From an uncultured Coriobacteriaceae bacterium (GTDB taxonomy: Bacteria; Actinomycetota; Coriobacteriia; Coriobacteriales; Eggerthellaceae): a stretch of DNA of 64,000 nucleotides. The translations under genes and the position numbers were made by a program. The DNA lies in NCBI GenBank assembly GCA_902768975.1, contig CACXMZ010000007.1:115853-179852 (forward strand). The letters are read 5' to 3'. The notes under the pieces were generated by a model, which was not told where the DNA came from, did not search any database, and was given only the letters and a program-made list of their open reading frames with translations. Below, piece by piece: positions 52,041-59,832 of the stretch. Each line of letters opens with the position of its first letter. The first letter of the stretch is position 1.

Positions 52041-52346
52041 CTAGCAATAGACGTCGCGTTTAGGGTCAATCTGACAAGGCAGGGCAACGATCCCCTCATA
52101 GGGTATGCCACTTGCAAGCGCGACTTCTTCCACCTGTAAGGCTTCGCTACTTGGCACAAGCACGGCAACGCCGCAGCTGGAACGAGCCTGCCGCGGCGTA
52201 GTAGAAACTCGTGCGTTCAGTTTGGCGCCGCGCAAACAATCATACATCTGCATGGCGTCGGTATGGCTAGAAAAGAGCACATAGCAGTCGATGCGCACCC
52301 CCGGGTTCGCGGCTGCCACTTCTGCTATGTGCTGTTCTAAGCTCAA
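52041..52346 (-). CDS. DUF3343 protein, second copy
   Basis: This 101-residue protein has CYVLFSSHTDAMQMYDCLRGAKL, RQARSSCGVAVLV and a C-terminal IDPKRDVYC, fitting DUF3343. It starts with TTG three bases after the stop of the reductase gene, so it is coupled to it. Placed between a double-cubane reductase and its activase, it may be an accessory or carrier protein for that pair. The other copy (41830) sits with selenium genes. Confidence 0.75.
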   Translation of the reverse strand: MSLEQHIAEVAAANPGVRIDCYVLFSSHTDAMQMYDCLRGAKLNARVSTTPRQARSSCGVAVLVPSSEALQVEEVALASGIPYEGIVALPCQIDPKRDVYC

Positions 52347-52348
52347 AA

Positions 52349-53632
52349 CTATCCAAGCATCTCCACGAAAGCGCCTACGCGCGTGCGGAGCTGTTCCGCG
52401 TCGTTGTCGGTGTAGTCAGTTTCGATGTCGAGAACCGGGATACCAGCTTCTTCGAGTGCCTTTTCCAGAGCAGGAGCTTCCGTCTTGAACGTGGTGCAGA
52501 ACTTCAAGTTCGTGTTGATAACACCGTCCACGTGGTAGTCCTTCGCCAGCTGGAGAACTTCGTCGATGCGTGCCTTATTCGGCGTGAAGCATGCGCAGTG
52601 AATCTGCATGTAGCGGTCGGCCAGAGCCTGGAACATGCCTTCGAAGCTTGTCTGGCTTTCGTCCACCAGGTTGGTGAAGAACTTCGTGCCCGTGCAGTTT
52701 TCTTCGCACACGATGGCGGCGCCACTGGTTTCCACAATGTGGTGCAGCTTCCAGTTCGGAATAGCCATAGGCGTACCGGTAATAAGGATGCGCTTCGTGC
52801 CAGCCGGGAATACCGAAACACCGTCAACCAGGCGCTGCTCAAGTTCGTCTGCCAACTGGTTGGCCATCTGGGCGCAACGGACTGGATCGTCGAAGAAGGC
52901 AATCTGCATCATGAGCAGAGCGTCGGTACCGGAAATCGGAATGACGTCGGGGTTCTTGCGCGTTTCATATACACGAGCCAGGGCCTTGCGGCGTTCGTTA
53001 ATGGTCTTGATAGCCGCAGCCAGGTTTTCTTCCGTCAGCGTAACGCCCGTAACTTCTTCCACGTTCTTCGCGAACAGAGCAATTTCTTCCGCATAAGCTT
53101 TGAAGTCCTGCGGGCGCTTCATCTGCGGGAGCTGCATGATATGCATGGGCACGTCTTCAGCCATGATTTCATACATCTTCTTCTTGCCGTCGCAGGTGGT
53201 TTCGCCCACGATCTGGTCGACAATGCGGAAGAAGGGACAGGTCTTGCCAAAACGTGCACCCAAGCTTGCCTTAATAAGCGGGCACATGTCGGCAGGCAGA
53301 TACTTTTCGCCTTCGGGTACCCAGAACTGGCTACCACCGCACAGGCCGGTTACGATGCCGTTGCATGCGATAACCACTTCGTCGGGAACATAGGTGCAGA
53401 AGGTGCCAAAGACCTTCTGGCCCTGCGCCTGAGCGTCTACCAATTCCTGCGGGCGAATGCCGTGGACGTCGGCCACGACCATGTCCCAAAATGCCATACC
53501 TTCAGGGCGGTTTTCCTGCGACAGATACACGTCGCCAAATGCCTGGGGCAGCACGCTGCACAGTACGTCGTGCGTTTCCAGGTCCATGCCTAAGTCGGCC
53601 CATAAACCGTGACGATCGATTGCTTCAGCCAT
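52349..53632 (-). CDS. Double-cubane-cluster anaerobic reductase, activase-linked
   Basis: This 427-residue member of the 2-hydroxyacyl-CoA dehydratase family shares with the 48104 protein [32 protein letters not shown], the CTGTKFF region and IHCACFTPNKAR; it is about 40 residues longer. The cluster-binding Cys are all present. Its activase is encoded two genes downstream, so this is the complete ATP-dependent reductase. The substrate is unknown. GGAGGT precedes the ATG, after a leader of about 240 nt. Confidence 0.86.
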   Translation of the reverse strand: MAEAIDRHGLWADLGMDLETHDVLCSVLPQAFGDVYLSQENRPEGMAFWDMVVADVHGIRPQELVDAQAQGQKVFGTFCTYVPDEVVIACNGIVTGLCGGSQFWVPEGEKYLPADMCPLIKASLGARFGKTCPFFRIVDQIVGETTCDGKKKMYEIMAEDVPMHIMQLPQMKRPQDFKAYAEEIALFAKNVEEVTGVTLTEENLAAAIKTINERRKALARVYETRKNPDVIPISGTDALLMMQIAFFDDPVRCAQMANQLADELEQRLVDGVSVFPAGTKRILITGTPMAIPNWKLHHIVETSGAAIVCEENCTGTKFFTNLVDESQTSFEGMFQALADRYMQIHCACFTPNKARIDEVLQLAKDYHVDGVINTNLKFCTTFKTEAPALEKALEEAGIPVLDIETDYTDNDAEQLRTRVGAFVEMLG

Positions 53633-53890
53633 TACGTTACCTCCTTCTTGCGGTGCGCCTTAATAAGGGCAGCACCCCTTTCCTTACCAGCAATACAGGC
53701 CTCGAGCCCCCGTATTGCAGTCGACACATATGTGCCTTTCCTGCCCTTGAGCAGGCTTGACCCCTTGGTCACGCAGAATGGATACCCTTACGGGCTAAAC
53801 AGAAACCTGTTTCCAGGCTATGAAACTTACGTACCTCGTGCCTAAAGCAGAAGAGCAGTCAGAACGTAATAGCTAATAATGAAATTATAC
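53633..53890 (-). promoter_or_regulatory. Structured 5' leader and promoter of the reductase-activase operon
   Basis: The 359 bp between 53633 and 53991 hold no gene. On the minus strand TATAAT (53884-53889) is a good -10 box, with a poor -35. The leader then gives a row of hairpins: CCTG-GAAA-CAGG (53806-53817), CCC-GTAA-GGG (53785-53794), GACC/GGTC (53759-53770), CCTGC/GCAGG (53740-53755), CAATAC/GTATTG (53691-53717), and GGTGC/GCACC (53652-53676) just before the ribosome binding site. From 53891 to 53991 I see nothing clear. Confidence 0.6.
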
Positions 53891-53991
53891 AGCAGAGGCT
53901 ACTTCCTCGTAGCTACAAACGAGGTGCATTTTACAGAGAGGCACCCCCGGCATCATGGATAAGCGTTTAGGCGAATTCGCGTGTGCGAATA

Positions 53992-54654
53992 TTAGGTACG
54001 CAGAATAAAGAAGGCGCCCTGAAGGAATTCGCCCACAAGGTGCTTCTTGGTGCTTTCGTCGAGGTCCATCTTGCAGGCACGTTCCAAGATGCTACGGAAG
54101 TAAGCGACCGTGATGTTGTTCGCCATTTCCATTTCGCCTTCTGGCATACCTATTTCTTCAGCATAGGGGGCAAGCACGGCCCTGTTACGGTCGTGCAGGT
54201 TGCCCGCTTCGAGCATGCCAAGAACGGGCCCGCGACGAATGTTTTCCAGCTCTTCCGGAAAAAGGGCGTAGTATTCGTGCACCATTTCCTGGAGCGACCC
54301 ACTATTAGGACCAAAGAAGAGGTTCAAATAGATTTCGGGTTTATTAAGAGCGTGACGCGCAAAGGTTTCCCAGGTATAGCGGTAGAGTTCTTCAGCGCTG
54401 CATTCTTGACTCGGGCAGGTTTCAGAAATGTCGCGCACGTAGTTGCGCAGGTAAAACACCGAAGCGATGGAAATGAGTTCATTAAGGTCGGTAAAGTAGA
54501 GGTACAGCGTGGCGCTGCTATAGCCCGCACGAGCAGAAACGCTTCGAATGGAAACGGCTTCAACACCGTCTTCCTTCATGATTTCTATAGTGGCCTTAAC
54601 AAAAGACGAAACTATTTCATTGCGTTTTTCTTCGGAATACTTTGTTCTGCCCAT
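53992..54654 (-). CDS. TetR-family transcriptional regulator
   Basis: About 220 residues. The helix-turn-helix is seen as EAVSIRSVSARAGYSSATLYLYFTDLNEL at residues 29-57. The remaining helices would form a ligand pocket that I cannot assign. The ATG at 54654 starts MGRTKYSEEKRNEI; a GTG at 54669 is the alternative. A 14-bp palindrome lies 36 bp upstream, and copies lie before the second TetR gene and trxB, so it may control itself and the glycine-reductase operon. Confidence 0.87.
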   Translation of the reverse strand: MGRTKYSEEKRNEIVSSFVKATIEIMKEDGVEAVSIRSVSARAGYSSATLYLYFTDLNELISIASVFYLRNYVRDISETCPSQECSAEELYRYTWETFARHALNKPEIYLNLFFGPNSGSLQEMVHEYYALFPEELENIRRGPVLGMLEAGNLHDRNRAVLAPYAEEIGMPEGEMEMANNITVAYFRSILERACKMDLDESTKKHLVGEFLQGAFFILRT

Positions 54655-54689
54655 GGTTCTAATCCACACCCCCGCATGTGTCTTTTTTG

Positions 54690-54703
54690 ATAATCGTGAT
54701 TAT
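54690..54703. promoter_or_regulatory. Operator-like palindrome, copy 1
   Basis: ATAATCGTGATTAT: perfect 6-bp arms around GT. It lies just upstream of the TetR gene at 53992-54654. Identical 14-mer at 54894 and a 13-of-14 match at 61226. Confidence 0.7.
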
Positions 54704-54893
54704 ACCAAAGCAACAGATATGCAAAAGGCGTTGCATAACTTTTTTGGTATATAACCATTATGTAACGTAAATGGCGCTAAAGAAGGCCACGACAAAGTCG
54801 AGGTGGGTATACAGAACGTGTCCAGCAAGGCTGCCCATAAGTGCAGAAAGGAAGCCCTTTTGACGCGTTAATCATACCATATTTTTGCTTTTA

Positions 54894-54907
54894 ATAATCG
54901 TGATTAT
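54894..54907. promoter_or_regulatory. Operator-like palindrome, copy 2
   Basis: ATAATCGTGATTAT again, in the 353-bp space between the two divergent TetR genes, about 100 bp before the second one. The rest of this space also holds GTTGCATAAC at 54730. Confidence 0.7.
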
Positions 54908-55007
54908 TGAATATGGCTTCCGCTTTAGATACACTATGCTCAGGGAAAACCTGTAGAGTATTTACAACGCAAATGCATACCATTTGTTGTTGCGAAAGGT
55001 ATATACG

Positions 55008-55577
55008 ATGATCCTTACGGGCAAAGAAGATATGCGCATCCGCAAAACCATTAGTGCGATTCGCGCCAACTTCGAAGAAATGCTACTTGAAATGCCCTAC
55101 GAGAAGATAAGTGTTAAAGCGCTGTGCGAGCGCGCTATGATAAACAAGACAACCTTCTATCGCTATTACCCCACCATGGACGACCTTCTTGAAGAAGTGC
55201 TCATGGAATACGCGCGCCCCTATGCAGAACTCACCCGTGGCATGCGCTACCCCGACGACATCGAGGTACTCATTCATTCATTTATGACCTATTGCACGCA
55301 GCAGGGGCCACTGTTCGACGCCATTCTTTCAAGCGGTGCATACTCAAAGATTATGTGGAAGCTTATGGACAGCATGAGCGAAGAGCGCGACCACGACGTG
55401 AAAATACCCGAAGGCTGGACCGAAGAAGAATGGCAGCTGTACCTGACACACGTCAATATGTCGCAGATCCGCATTTACCAAAAGTGGGTCGAAGGAGGGC
55501 GCTCTGTTCCCGTAGAGCGCATGGTGGCCATGACGGTACGCCTAGTGTGCGACGGTGCGCGCATACGCCGCAAGTAA
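55008..55577 (+). CDS. TetR-family regulator, DhaS/YbiH-like class
   Basis: About 189 residues. The helix-turn-helix is KISVKALCERAMINKTTFYRYYPTMDDLLEEV at about residues 31-62. The C-terminal half has a helical region of the TetR_C type found in short regulators of firmicutes. ATG at 55008 has AAAGGT upstream; an earlier TTG at 54984 is less likely. It lies divergent from the first TetR gene and upstream of the 52-residue peptide gene. Confidence 0.85.
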   Translation: MILTGKEDMRIRKTISAIRANFEEMLLEMPYEKISVKALCERAMINKTTFYRYYPTMDDLLEEVLMEYARPYAELTRGMRYPDDIEVLIHSFMTYCTQQGPLFDAILSSGAYSKIMWKLMDSMSEERDHDVKIPEGWTEEEWQLYLTHVNMSQIRIYQKWVEGGRSVPVERMVAMTVRLVCDGARIRRK

Positions 55578-55661
55578 GCTTTTCTAGGCGTGCAACACAT
55601 ACCGAAACGCCCGTGGTATAAAGCTATTTATTTATAAAGTAATCAACGACTTTTTTCTAAG

Positions 55662-55719
55662 AGTTGCACAACTGACCTGGTTTTCCGACAATTTAACACC
55701 TAGAGTTGCATAAACAACT
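55662..55719. promoter_or_regulatory. Pair of AGTTG...CAACT palindromes upstream of the small peptide gene
   Basis: AGTTG-CA-CAACT at 55662-55673 and AGTTG-CATAAA-CAACT at 55704-55719 are near-palindromes sharing AGAGTTGCA. A related GTTGCATAAC lies at 54730 between the TetR genes. They are candidate binding sites of the second TetR protein. TTGACA at 55765 follows. Confidence 0.5.
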
Positions 55720-55818
55720 AGTTTGGCAAAAGTGCTTCTTGCATTCTTTTTTCTTTGAATTATTTTGACATTGTAAACGCTTCATTTTGCAGACTACGAA
55801 ATGAAAAGGAGGGCCAAA

Positions 55819-55977
55819 ATGAGCAAGAACAGTGTAAACGCCAAGGAGCGCATGCAGGTCTTTTCCTGTGGTGCTGCAGTGATTTCAGCAACATCGGCTG
55901 AACCCACACCCATCGACCGCGTCGTAAATGCCGCCAAGGTAGCTTGGAACAACTGGTCGGGCAAAAAGGCCGCATAA
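55819..55977 (+). CDS. Unrecognised 52-residue peptide
   Basis: The frame reads MSKNSVNAKERMQVFSCGAA onward to WNNWSGKKAA, 52 residues and a TAA stop. AAAGGAGGG sits at ideal spacing before the ATG and a strong terminator follows 45 bp later, so it is a full small transcription unit. There is one Cys (residue 17), two close Trp, a Pro pair in the middle and a basic C-terminus. No signal peptide or double-glycine site is evident. I do not recognise it. A TetR gene and two palindromes lie upstream. Confidence 0.65.
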   Translation: MSKNSVNAKERMQVFSCGAAVISATSAEPTPIDRVVNAAKVAWNNWSGKKAA

Positions 55978-56022
55978 TCGCTCCCCCTTCGAGCGCCGCT
56001 CTACCATAGCGCTCGCAACACA

Positions 56023-56052
56023 AAAGGGACCCGCTCCTCCGCGGGTCCCTTT
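56023..56052 (+). terminator. Terminator of the small peptide gene
   Basis: AAAGGGACCCGC and GCGGGTCCCTTT form a perfect 12-bp stem with a TCCTCC loop, followed by TATG. Confidence 0.85.
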
Positions 56053-56084
56053 ATGTTTGAGCAATTCGCAGGTAGTCGAAGAAG

Positions 56085-56310
56085 GGTGCGGCGTATTCTC
56101 TTTCGCTAACTCTGAACTACAAACTATTTGAAATTTTCGCTGTTGCCGAAAATTTCACTTTAAAAGTGAAGTGAAACTTGAAGGGTCGTAGGTAGTCGAA
56201 GAGACAGCGAAAAGGACCCCGGTGCCCCAGATTGCCCCGCCTTTGCGCCGAAGCGTACTTTGGTACGCGAGGAGCAAAACAAGGGGCAAGATGGAGCGCC
56301 AGGGTCCTTT
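56085..56310 (+). repeat. Interspersed hairpin repeat, copy A
   Basis: It shares with copies B (61309) and C (63862) a left part ending in a (c)tgA(g)..CAAAC run, a 9-bp-arm hairpin and a following CACTT. Here the hairpin is AAATTTTCG-CTGTTGC-CGAAAATTT (56131-56155). The right part, from about 56165, differs from B and C and contains the long palindrome listed separately. It fills much of the gap between the peptide gene and grdD. Confidence 0.6.
56211..56310. repeat. 100-bp imperfect palindrome / candidate structured RNA
   Basis: The arms AAAGGACCC (56211) and GGGTCCTTT (56310) are perfect, and GCGTAC-TTTG-GTACGC (56253-56268) sits exactly at the centre. In between, ATTGCCCC pairs with GGGGCAA and TTTGC with GCAAA. 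Roughly two thirds of the bases pair. No coding frame fits. Confidence 0.65.
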
Positions 56311-56324
56311 GCAGCGTCAAAGAG

Positions 56325-56350
56325 TTCCGCCGTTCGTTAGAACGGCGGAA
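56325..56350 (-). terminator. Terminator hairpin after grdD
   Basis: TTCCGCCGTTC and GAACGGCGGAA form a perfect 11-bp stem with a GTTA loop, 6 bp after the grdD stop on the minus strand. A short CTCTTTG follows. Confidence 0.8.
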
Positions 56351-56356
56351 CGTTAA

Positions 56357-57511
56357 TTAACCTATGAAGCCTGCTTCTTTCAGCAGTTCTTCTGCCTTAG
56401 CGAAGTTGGCGTCGCTCATCATAACGAGCGGACCGGTGCAACCCATGCCAGATTCGGCGTAGATGCCAGCCTTCCACAGCACTTGTACTGCGTCTTCCAG
56501 GTCCATGACTTCGATACCAGGAATGGAAGAGGTGCAGGGCTCCTTCGGCGGAGCTTCCACGGTTTCGGCAGCTTCGGCAGCAGGCTTAGCAGAAGCCTTG
56601 CGCTTTTCGATAGCAGCAGCCAGGCCCGCCTTTTCAGCAGCAGCAAATTCAGCAGCAGCAATCTTGAAGACGCCACCCTTCACCAGCTGGCCTGCGAACT
56701 TCAGGGCGTTGGCGATAAGCGGAGCACCAGAAGCGCGCGAAATAATGAGCACGAGCTTGTCGTAGCCCTTGCCAATGCCAGGACCATAGCCATAGCCAGT
56801 AGCTTCAAAAGAACCACCAGTCTGGAAGGCCGAAAGCATCTTAATAAGCACGTTGCCAGTAAGCGAGTCGGTTACCAGGACGTCGGGCGTACCGCGCAGG
56901 ACGTCGTTGCCACGGAGGACGCAACCACCGTCGGCGCGAGAAGACTCGGCGAAGGTAATGGGGTAACCGTTTTCGGCGATTTCCTTCAGTGCCATTTCGG
57001 TCTGACGAGCGCCGTCTACGTTCAGGATGCCCACCGTGGGGTTGGCAATACCGCAGGCCTTAGCGGTAATGATGCCGCTAATGGCGTTCAGAATCATGCC
57101 TTCAATACGGTCGGAAGAAGACGTGCCCGTGGTGTTAGCAATGAACATTTCCTTGCCCAGGGCAGGGGTAATAACACGGCCAACAGTAGAAACACCAATG
57201 GGGAAAGGATAGTGCATGGTAACGGCACCATCGATTTCCTTGGAGTCCAGCAGTTCGTCCATCTTGGCGTGACCTTCTTCGTCGTCGGCCACTTTGATGG
57301 TGGTTACTGCAGGGTCTTCAAAGGTTCCGATGTACTGAACATCGACACCAGCTTCAGCGGCAAGAACGGCAGCTGCCATGGAGTTTTCTTCACCATGTTC
57401 GCTCCCCATGCCGGTAAGAGCAATCTTCGGGCGTGCGCCGAACTGGCCGGTTTCGACCCCGTCGGCCATCTCCATGAAGATGCTCGCGACTTTCTTTTCC
57501 AAAGAGCTCAT
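56357..57511 (-). CDS. grdD: Glycine/betaine reductase complex component C, alpha subunit GrdD
   Basis: About 384 residues starting MSSLEKKVASIFMEMADGVE, with the PlsX/phosphate-acetyltransferase-like segments PKIALTGMGSEHGEE, VFNTTGTSS-like IANTTGTSSSDRIEGMI and GTPDVLVTDSLTGNVLIKML seen in GrdD. With GrdC it converts the carboxymethyl group on the GrdA selenocysteine into acetyl phosphate. The ATG at 57511 follows GGGGG at the end of grdC; the longer frame to 57607 is rejected. An Ala-rich stretch (KASAKPAAEAAETVEAPPKE) links the core to a C-terminal helix region. Confidence 0.9.
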   Translation of the reverse strand: MSSLEKKVASIFMEMADGVETGQFGARPKIALTGMGSEHGEENSMAAAVLAAEAGVDVQYIGTFEDPAVTTIKVADDEEGHAKMDELLDSKEIDGAVTMHYPFPIGVSTVGRVITPALGKEMFIANTTGTSSSDRIEGMILNAISGIITAKACGIANPTVGILNVDGARQTEMALKEIAENGYPITFAESSRADGGCVLRGNDVLRGTPDVLVTDSLTGNVLIKMLSAFQTGGSFEATGYGYGPGIGKGYDKLVLIISRASGAPLIANALKFAGQLVKGGVFKIAAAEFAAAEKAGLAAAIEKRKASAKPAAEAAETVEAPPKEPCTSSIPGIEVMDLEDAVQVLWKAGIYAESGMGCTGPLVMMSDANFAKAEELLKEAGFIG

Positions 57512-57521
57512 ATTTAGCCCC

Positions 57522-59066
57522 CTATTCTGCAGCGTCCAGCATGCTCTGTGCGAATTCACGCATGGCCTTAGCCACCATGCCGCGAACTTCGTCTTCGCTT
57601 GCGCCACCAGCGGCAGCTTCGCCTTCGCCAGAGTTCTTCTGGATCATGAAGGACACACCGTCGAAGAGGTTGGTCAGACGGCCCAGGAACAGAGAACCCT
57701 TGCCGATGATCATGGCGCGGTTAATGTTGCCTGCCAGCAGTTCGTCACGCAGGAAGCCGATGGACGGAACACCCGAAGGAATGTGACCCTGGGTGGGTGC
57801 AAAGCCCATGATGCCATGCTTTTCGGCGAAGGCAGGGATGTCGGCCTTTTCGAGGTCGCCATTCTTTACCGCCAGAGCAGCAATCATCTTGTAGTTAGAA
57901 GCCGGAACGTCACCAGCGCCTGCAGGCTTGGTGATGTCGGGGTTCTGCATTTCGGGGCTGTACAGGTCGATGTCGGTGAACTTCAGACCAGCAGCAGCAA
58001 CCGGGTCGCCCACGAGGGACTGCATAACAGCCTGAGGAGCAGAACCGGTGCCCACGGTGTGGCGGCCCAGGTAGTCGAGGTTGATTTCGGGGTTTTCGCC
58101 GTCGTTCTTGGTGAGCACTACAGCAAAGCCACCGAGAACGTCTTCGAGGATAGGCATTTCCTTTTCAACATGGCTCTTGCCATTCATGCCCAGCTTAGCG
58201 GTACAACCACCAGCGGTTACAACCACGCAGTCGAAGGCACCAGCCTGAACCAGGGCGGCAGCTTCAATAAGAGCGTGGGAAGGACCAGCGCAAAAGCCAC
58301 GGGCGTCGGAACCAGTGGCGTTTACCAGGCCGGCGATTTCAGCAGCGGCCTTGGCGAAGTTGCCGCCACCACGCTGATTTACGTCGCCGCAAGCTTCTTC
58401 GCAGCAGTCAATTACATACTGAACGTCTTCTTTAGCAATGCCGGCAGATTCAACCACGGTCAGCAGAGCAAGAACGGAGCTTGCCTTCGAAACCAGGTTT
58501 TCCAGCATGGTGTGAGCGTCCAGGTTAACGTCGATTTCATGGGCGCGCTTTACGCAACCAACAAGCTTGCCTTCGTATACGAGCGGCATAGCATGTTCAT
58601 TTTCAACCGCATTCTTGATGTCAGCTTCTTCGACGCCTTCTTTAACCAGAGCAACCAGGTCGTCGCCGATAACCTTGTTAGCAGCAAAGGCTTCCTTGGC
58701 ACCAGCCACAAAGCCCTTTTCCAGGTCGATAAGGTCGAATACGTCGCATACCTGCATGAGCAGATAGAATTCGTCTTCAGGCATGATCTGGCCAAACTTG
58801 CCATAGCGGTCTGCGCCTTCGCAGTCCTTGTCATACCAAGGCTCTTCAACTTCCTTCAGTTCCAAGGGAGTCTTGTTGCCAATGTAAACCTGGTTAGGCC
58901 AGTAGGAAACAACCTTGTCCCAGCTGCGCAGGTGGCTGGGAATTGCCTTCAGGTATTCACTTTCGGGATTAACAACTTTTTCAGTGGTCTGAGTAGAACC
59001 ATTTTCGAGCACCATGTCGGGGGTATGAACCAGGACATAACCGGTGCCTTTGATAACGCTTTTCAT
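57522..59066 (-). CDS. grdC: Glycine/betaine reductase complex component C, beta subunit GrdC
   Basis: About 514 residues starting MKSVIKGTGYVLVHTPDMVL, as GrdC does. It has a ketoacyl-synthase-III-like fold with the catalytic Cys region DARGFCAGPSHALIEA and VVTAGGCTAKLGMNGKSHVEKE. It takes the carboxymethyl-Se group from GrdA as an acetyl thioester, which GrdD releases as acetyl phosphate. GGAGGT precedes the ATG at 59066; the longer frame to 59177 reads through a terminator. It is separated from grdA by that hairpin. Confidence 0.92.
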   Translation of the reverse strand: MKSVIKGTGYVLVHTPDMVLENGSTQTTEKVVNPESEYLKAIPSHLRSWDKVVSYWPNQVYIGNKTPLELKEVEEPWYDKDCEGADRYGKFGQIMPEDEFYLLMQVCDVFDLIDLEKGFVAGAKEAFAANKVIGDDLVALVKEGVEEADIKNAVENEHAMPLVYEGKLVGCVKRAHEIDVNLDAHTMLENLVSKASSVLALLTVVESAGIAKEDVQYVIDCCEEACGDVNQRGGGNFAKAAAEIAGLVNATGSDARGFCAGPSHALIEAAALVQAGAFDCVVVTAGGCTAKLGMNGKSHVEKEMPILEDVLGGFAVVLTKNDGENPEINLDYLGRHTVGTGSAPQAVMQSLVGDPVAAAGLKFTDIDLYSPEMQNPDITKPAGAGDVPASNYKMIAALAVKNGDLEKADIPAFAEKHGIMGFAPTQGHIPSGVPSIGFLRDELLAGNINRAMIIGKGSLFLGRLTNLFDGVSFMIQKNSGEGEAAAGGASEDEVRGMVAKAMREFAQSMLDAAE

Positions 59067-59180
59067 ATTTACCTCCGCGTTGTTTTTGCGAACCGCCAGC
59101 CATTGCATGAGGTGAATGGGAAAAACATTATCCCTTCTGGCCCATGCGCGCGAGCCGTCCATATCCACTGTTTTCAAAAG

Positions 59181-59208
59181 AGGGGCGGCAGCATAACCAC
59201 CGCCCCTT
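59181..59208 (-). terminator. Terminator/attenuator between grdA and grdC
   Basis: On the minus strand AAGGGGCGG pairs with CCGCCCCT, followed by CTTTTG. It lies 31 bp after the grdA stop and should lower grdC-grdD expression relative to grdA. Confidence 0.75.
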
Positions 59209-59238
59209 ACTAGTTAGGCTTCGCGTAAGTGCTGCGAA

Positions 59239-59715
59239 CTAGCCGCAGTACTTGCAGAATTCGTCGCGAATACTAGTCATTTCCTCGACGATGTCGTCAA
59301 CGTCGAGAACCATTTCCATCATGCCAACCTGGTCTTCGTAGACGTCTGCGTCTACTTCTTCCTTCATTTGCGGTTCGCAGATGTGGTAGCAAGCGAGTCC
59401 CAACTGGACTCCCGTCAATGGACCAGCGAACGTCGGGTCTCCAGCCTCTACAGTTTCTGCTGCAAGGCCAGCGGCTTCGCCTTCGGAAGCGCCCACGACA
59501 ACAACAACGTTTTCGGGGCCGAATTCGTCGGCAAATTCCTTAACCCTTCTCTGATTCTCCAAGTCCATGGCGCCAGCTGCCGTTCAAACGAAACACTCAG
59601 TCGAGGAGAACACGACTTCGCCGCCTGCGGTTTCGACGCATGCAGAAATTGCTTCGCCCGGCACGCCGTCGCGGTCACCGATCACGACGATCTTTTTTCC
59701 GGCCAAGATGCCCAT
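59239..59715 (-). CDS. grdA: Glycine reductase selenoprotein A (GrdA) with in-frame TGA for selenocysteine
   Basis: Reading from the ATG at 59715 through one TGA gives 158 residues, the normal GrdA length: [20 protein letters not shown], then ...[18 protein letters not shown]. The TGA is codon 44, in a CFVU (CxxU) motif as in clostridial GrdA (Sec44). The selenocysteine carries the carboxymethyl group between component B and component C. Ordinary gene finding would stop at the TGA and call only the last 109 residues (59239-59568). GGAGTGAGAG precedes the ATG. The gene needs selA, selB, selC and selD elsewhere. Confidence 0.93.
59584..59586 (-). other. Selenocysteine (TGA) codon of grdA
   Basis: The plus strand reads TCA here, that is TGA on the coding strand, at codon 44 of grdA. 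The frame continues open for 114 more codons with conserved sequence on both sides, so it is recoding and not a stop. Confidence 0.92.
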
Positions 59716-59788
59716 CTCTCACTCCTTTCCGTTTCTTTTTCCTTCAGTTCACTTATCGCGGGCTGGCCCCGCGCTTAAGCCTTGTGGT

Positions 59789-59821
59789 GGCGCAGCAAAG
59801 TTGCAGATACCTTGCTGCGCC
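59789..59821 (-). terminator. Hairpin between trxA and grdA
   Basis: GGCGCAGCAA and TTGCTGCGCC form a 10-bp stem around a 13-nt loop, 11 bp after the trxA stop on the minus strand. There is no T-run, so it may stabilise or process mRNA rather than end it. Confidence 0.55.
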
Positions 59822-59832
59822 GACAGTATTAC

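Noticed and set aside
57378..59213. 611-codon open frame on the plus strand
   Set aside because: Antisense shadow of grdC and the start of grdD, which have strong family matches.
59239..59568. A 109-residue protein starting at MDLENQ
   Set aside because: It is only the part of GrdA after the selenocysteine TGA; the conserved frame continues upstream to 59715.
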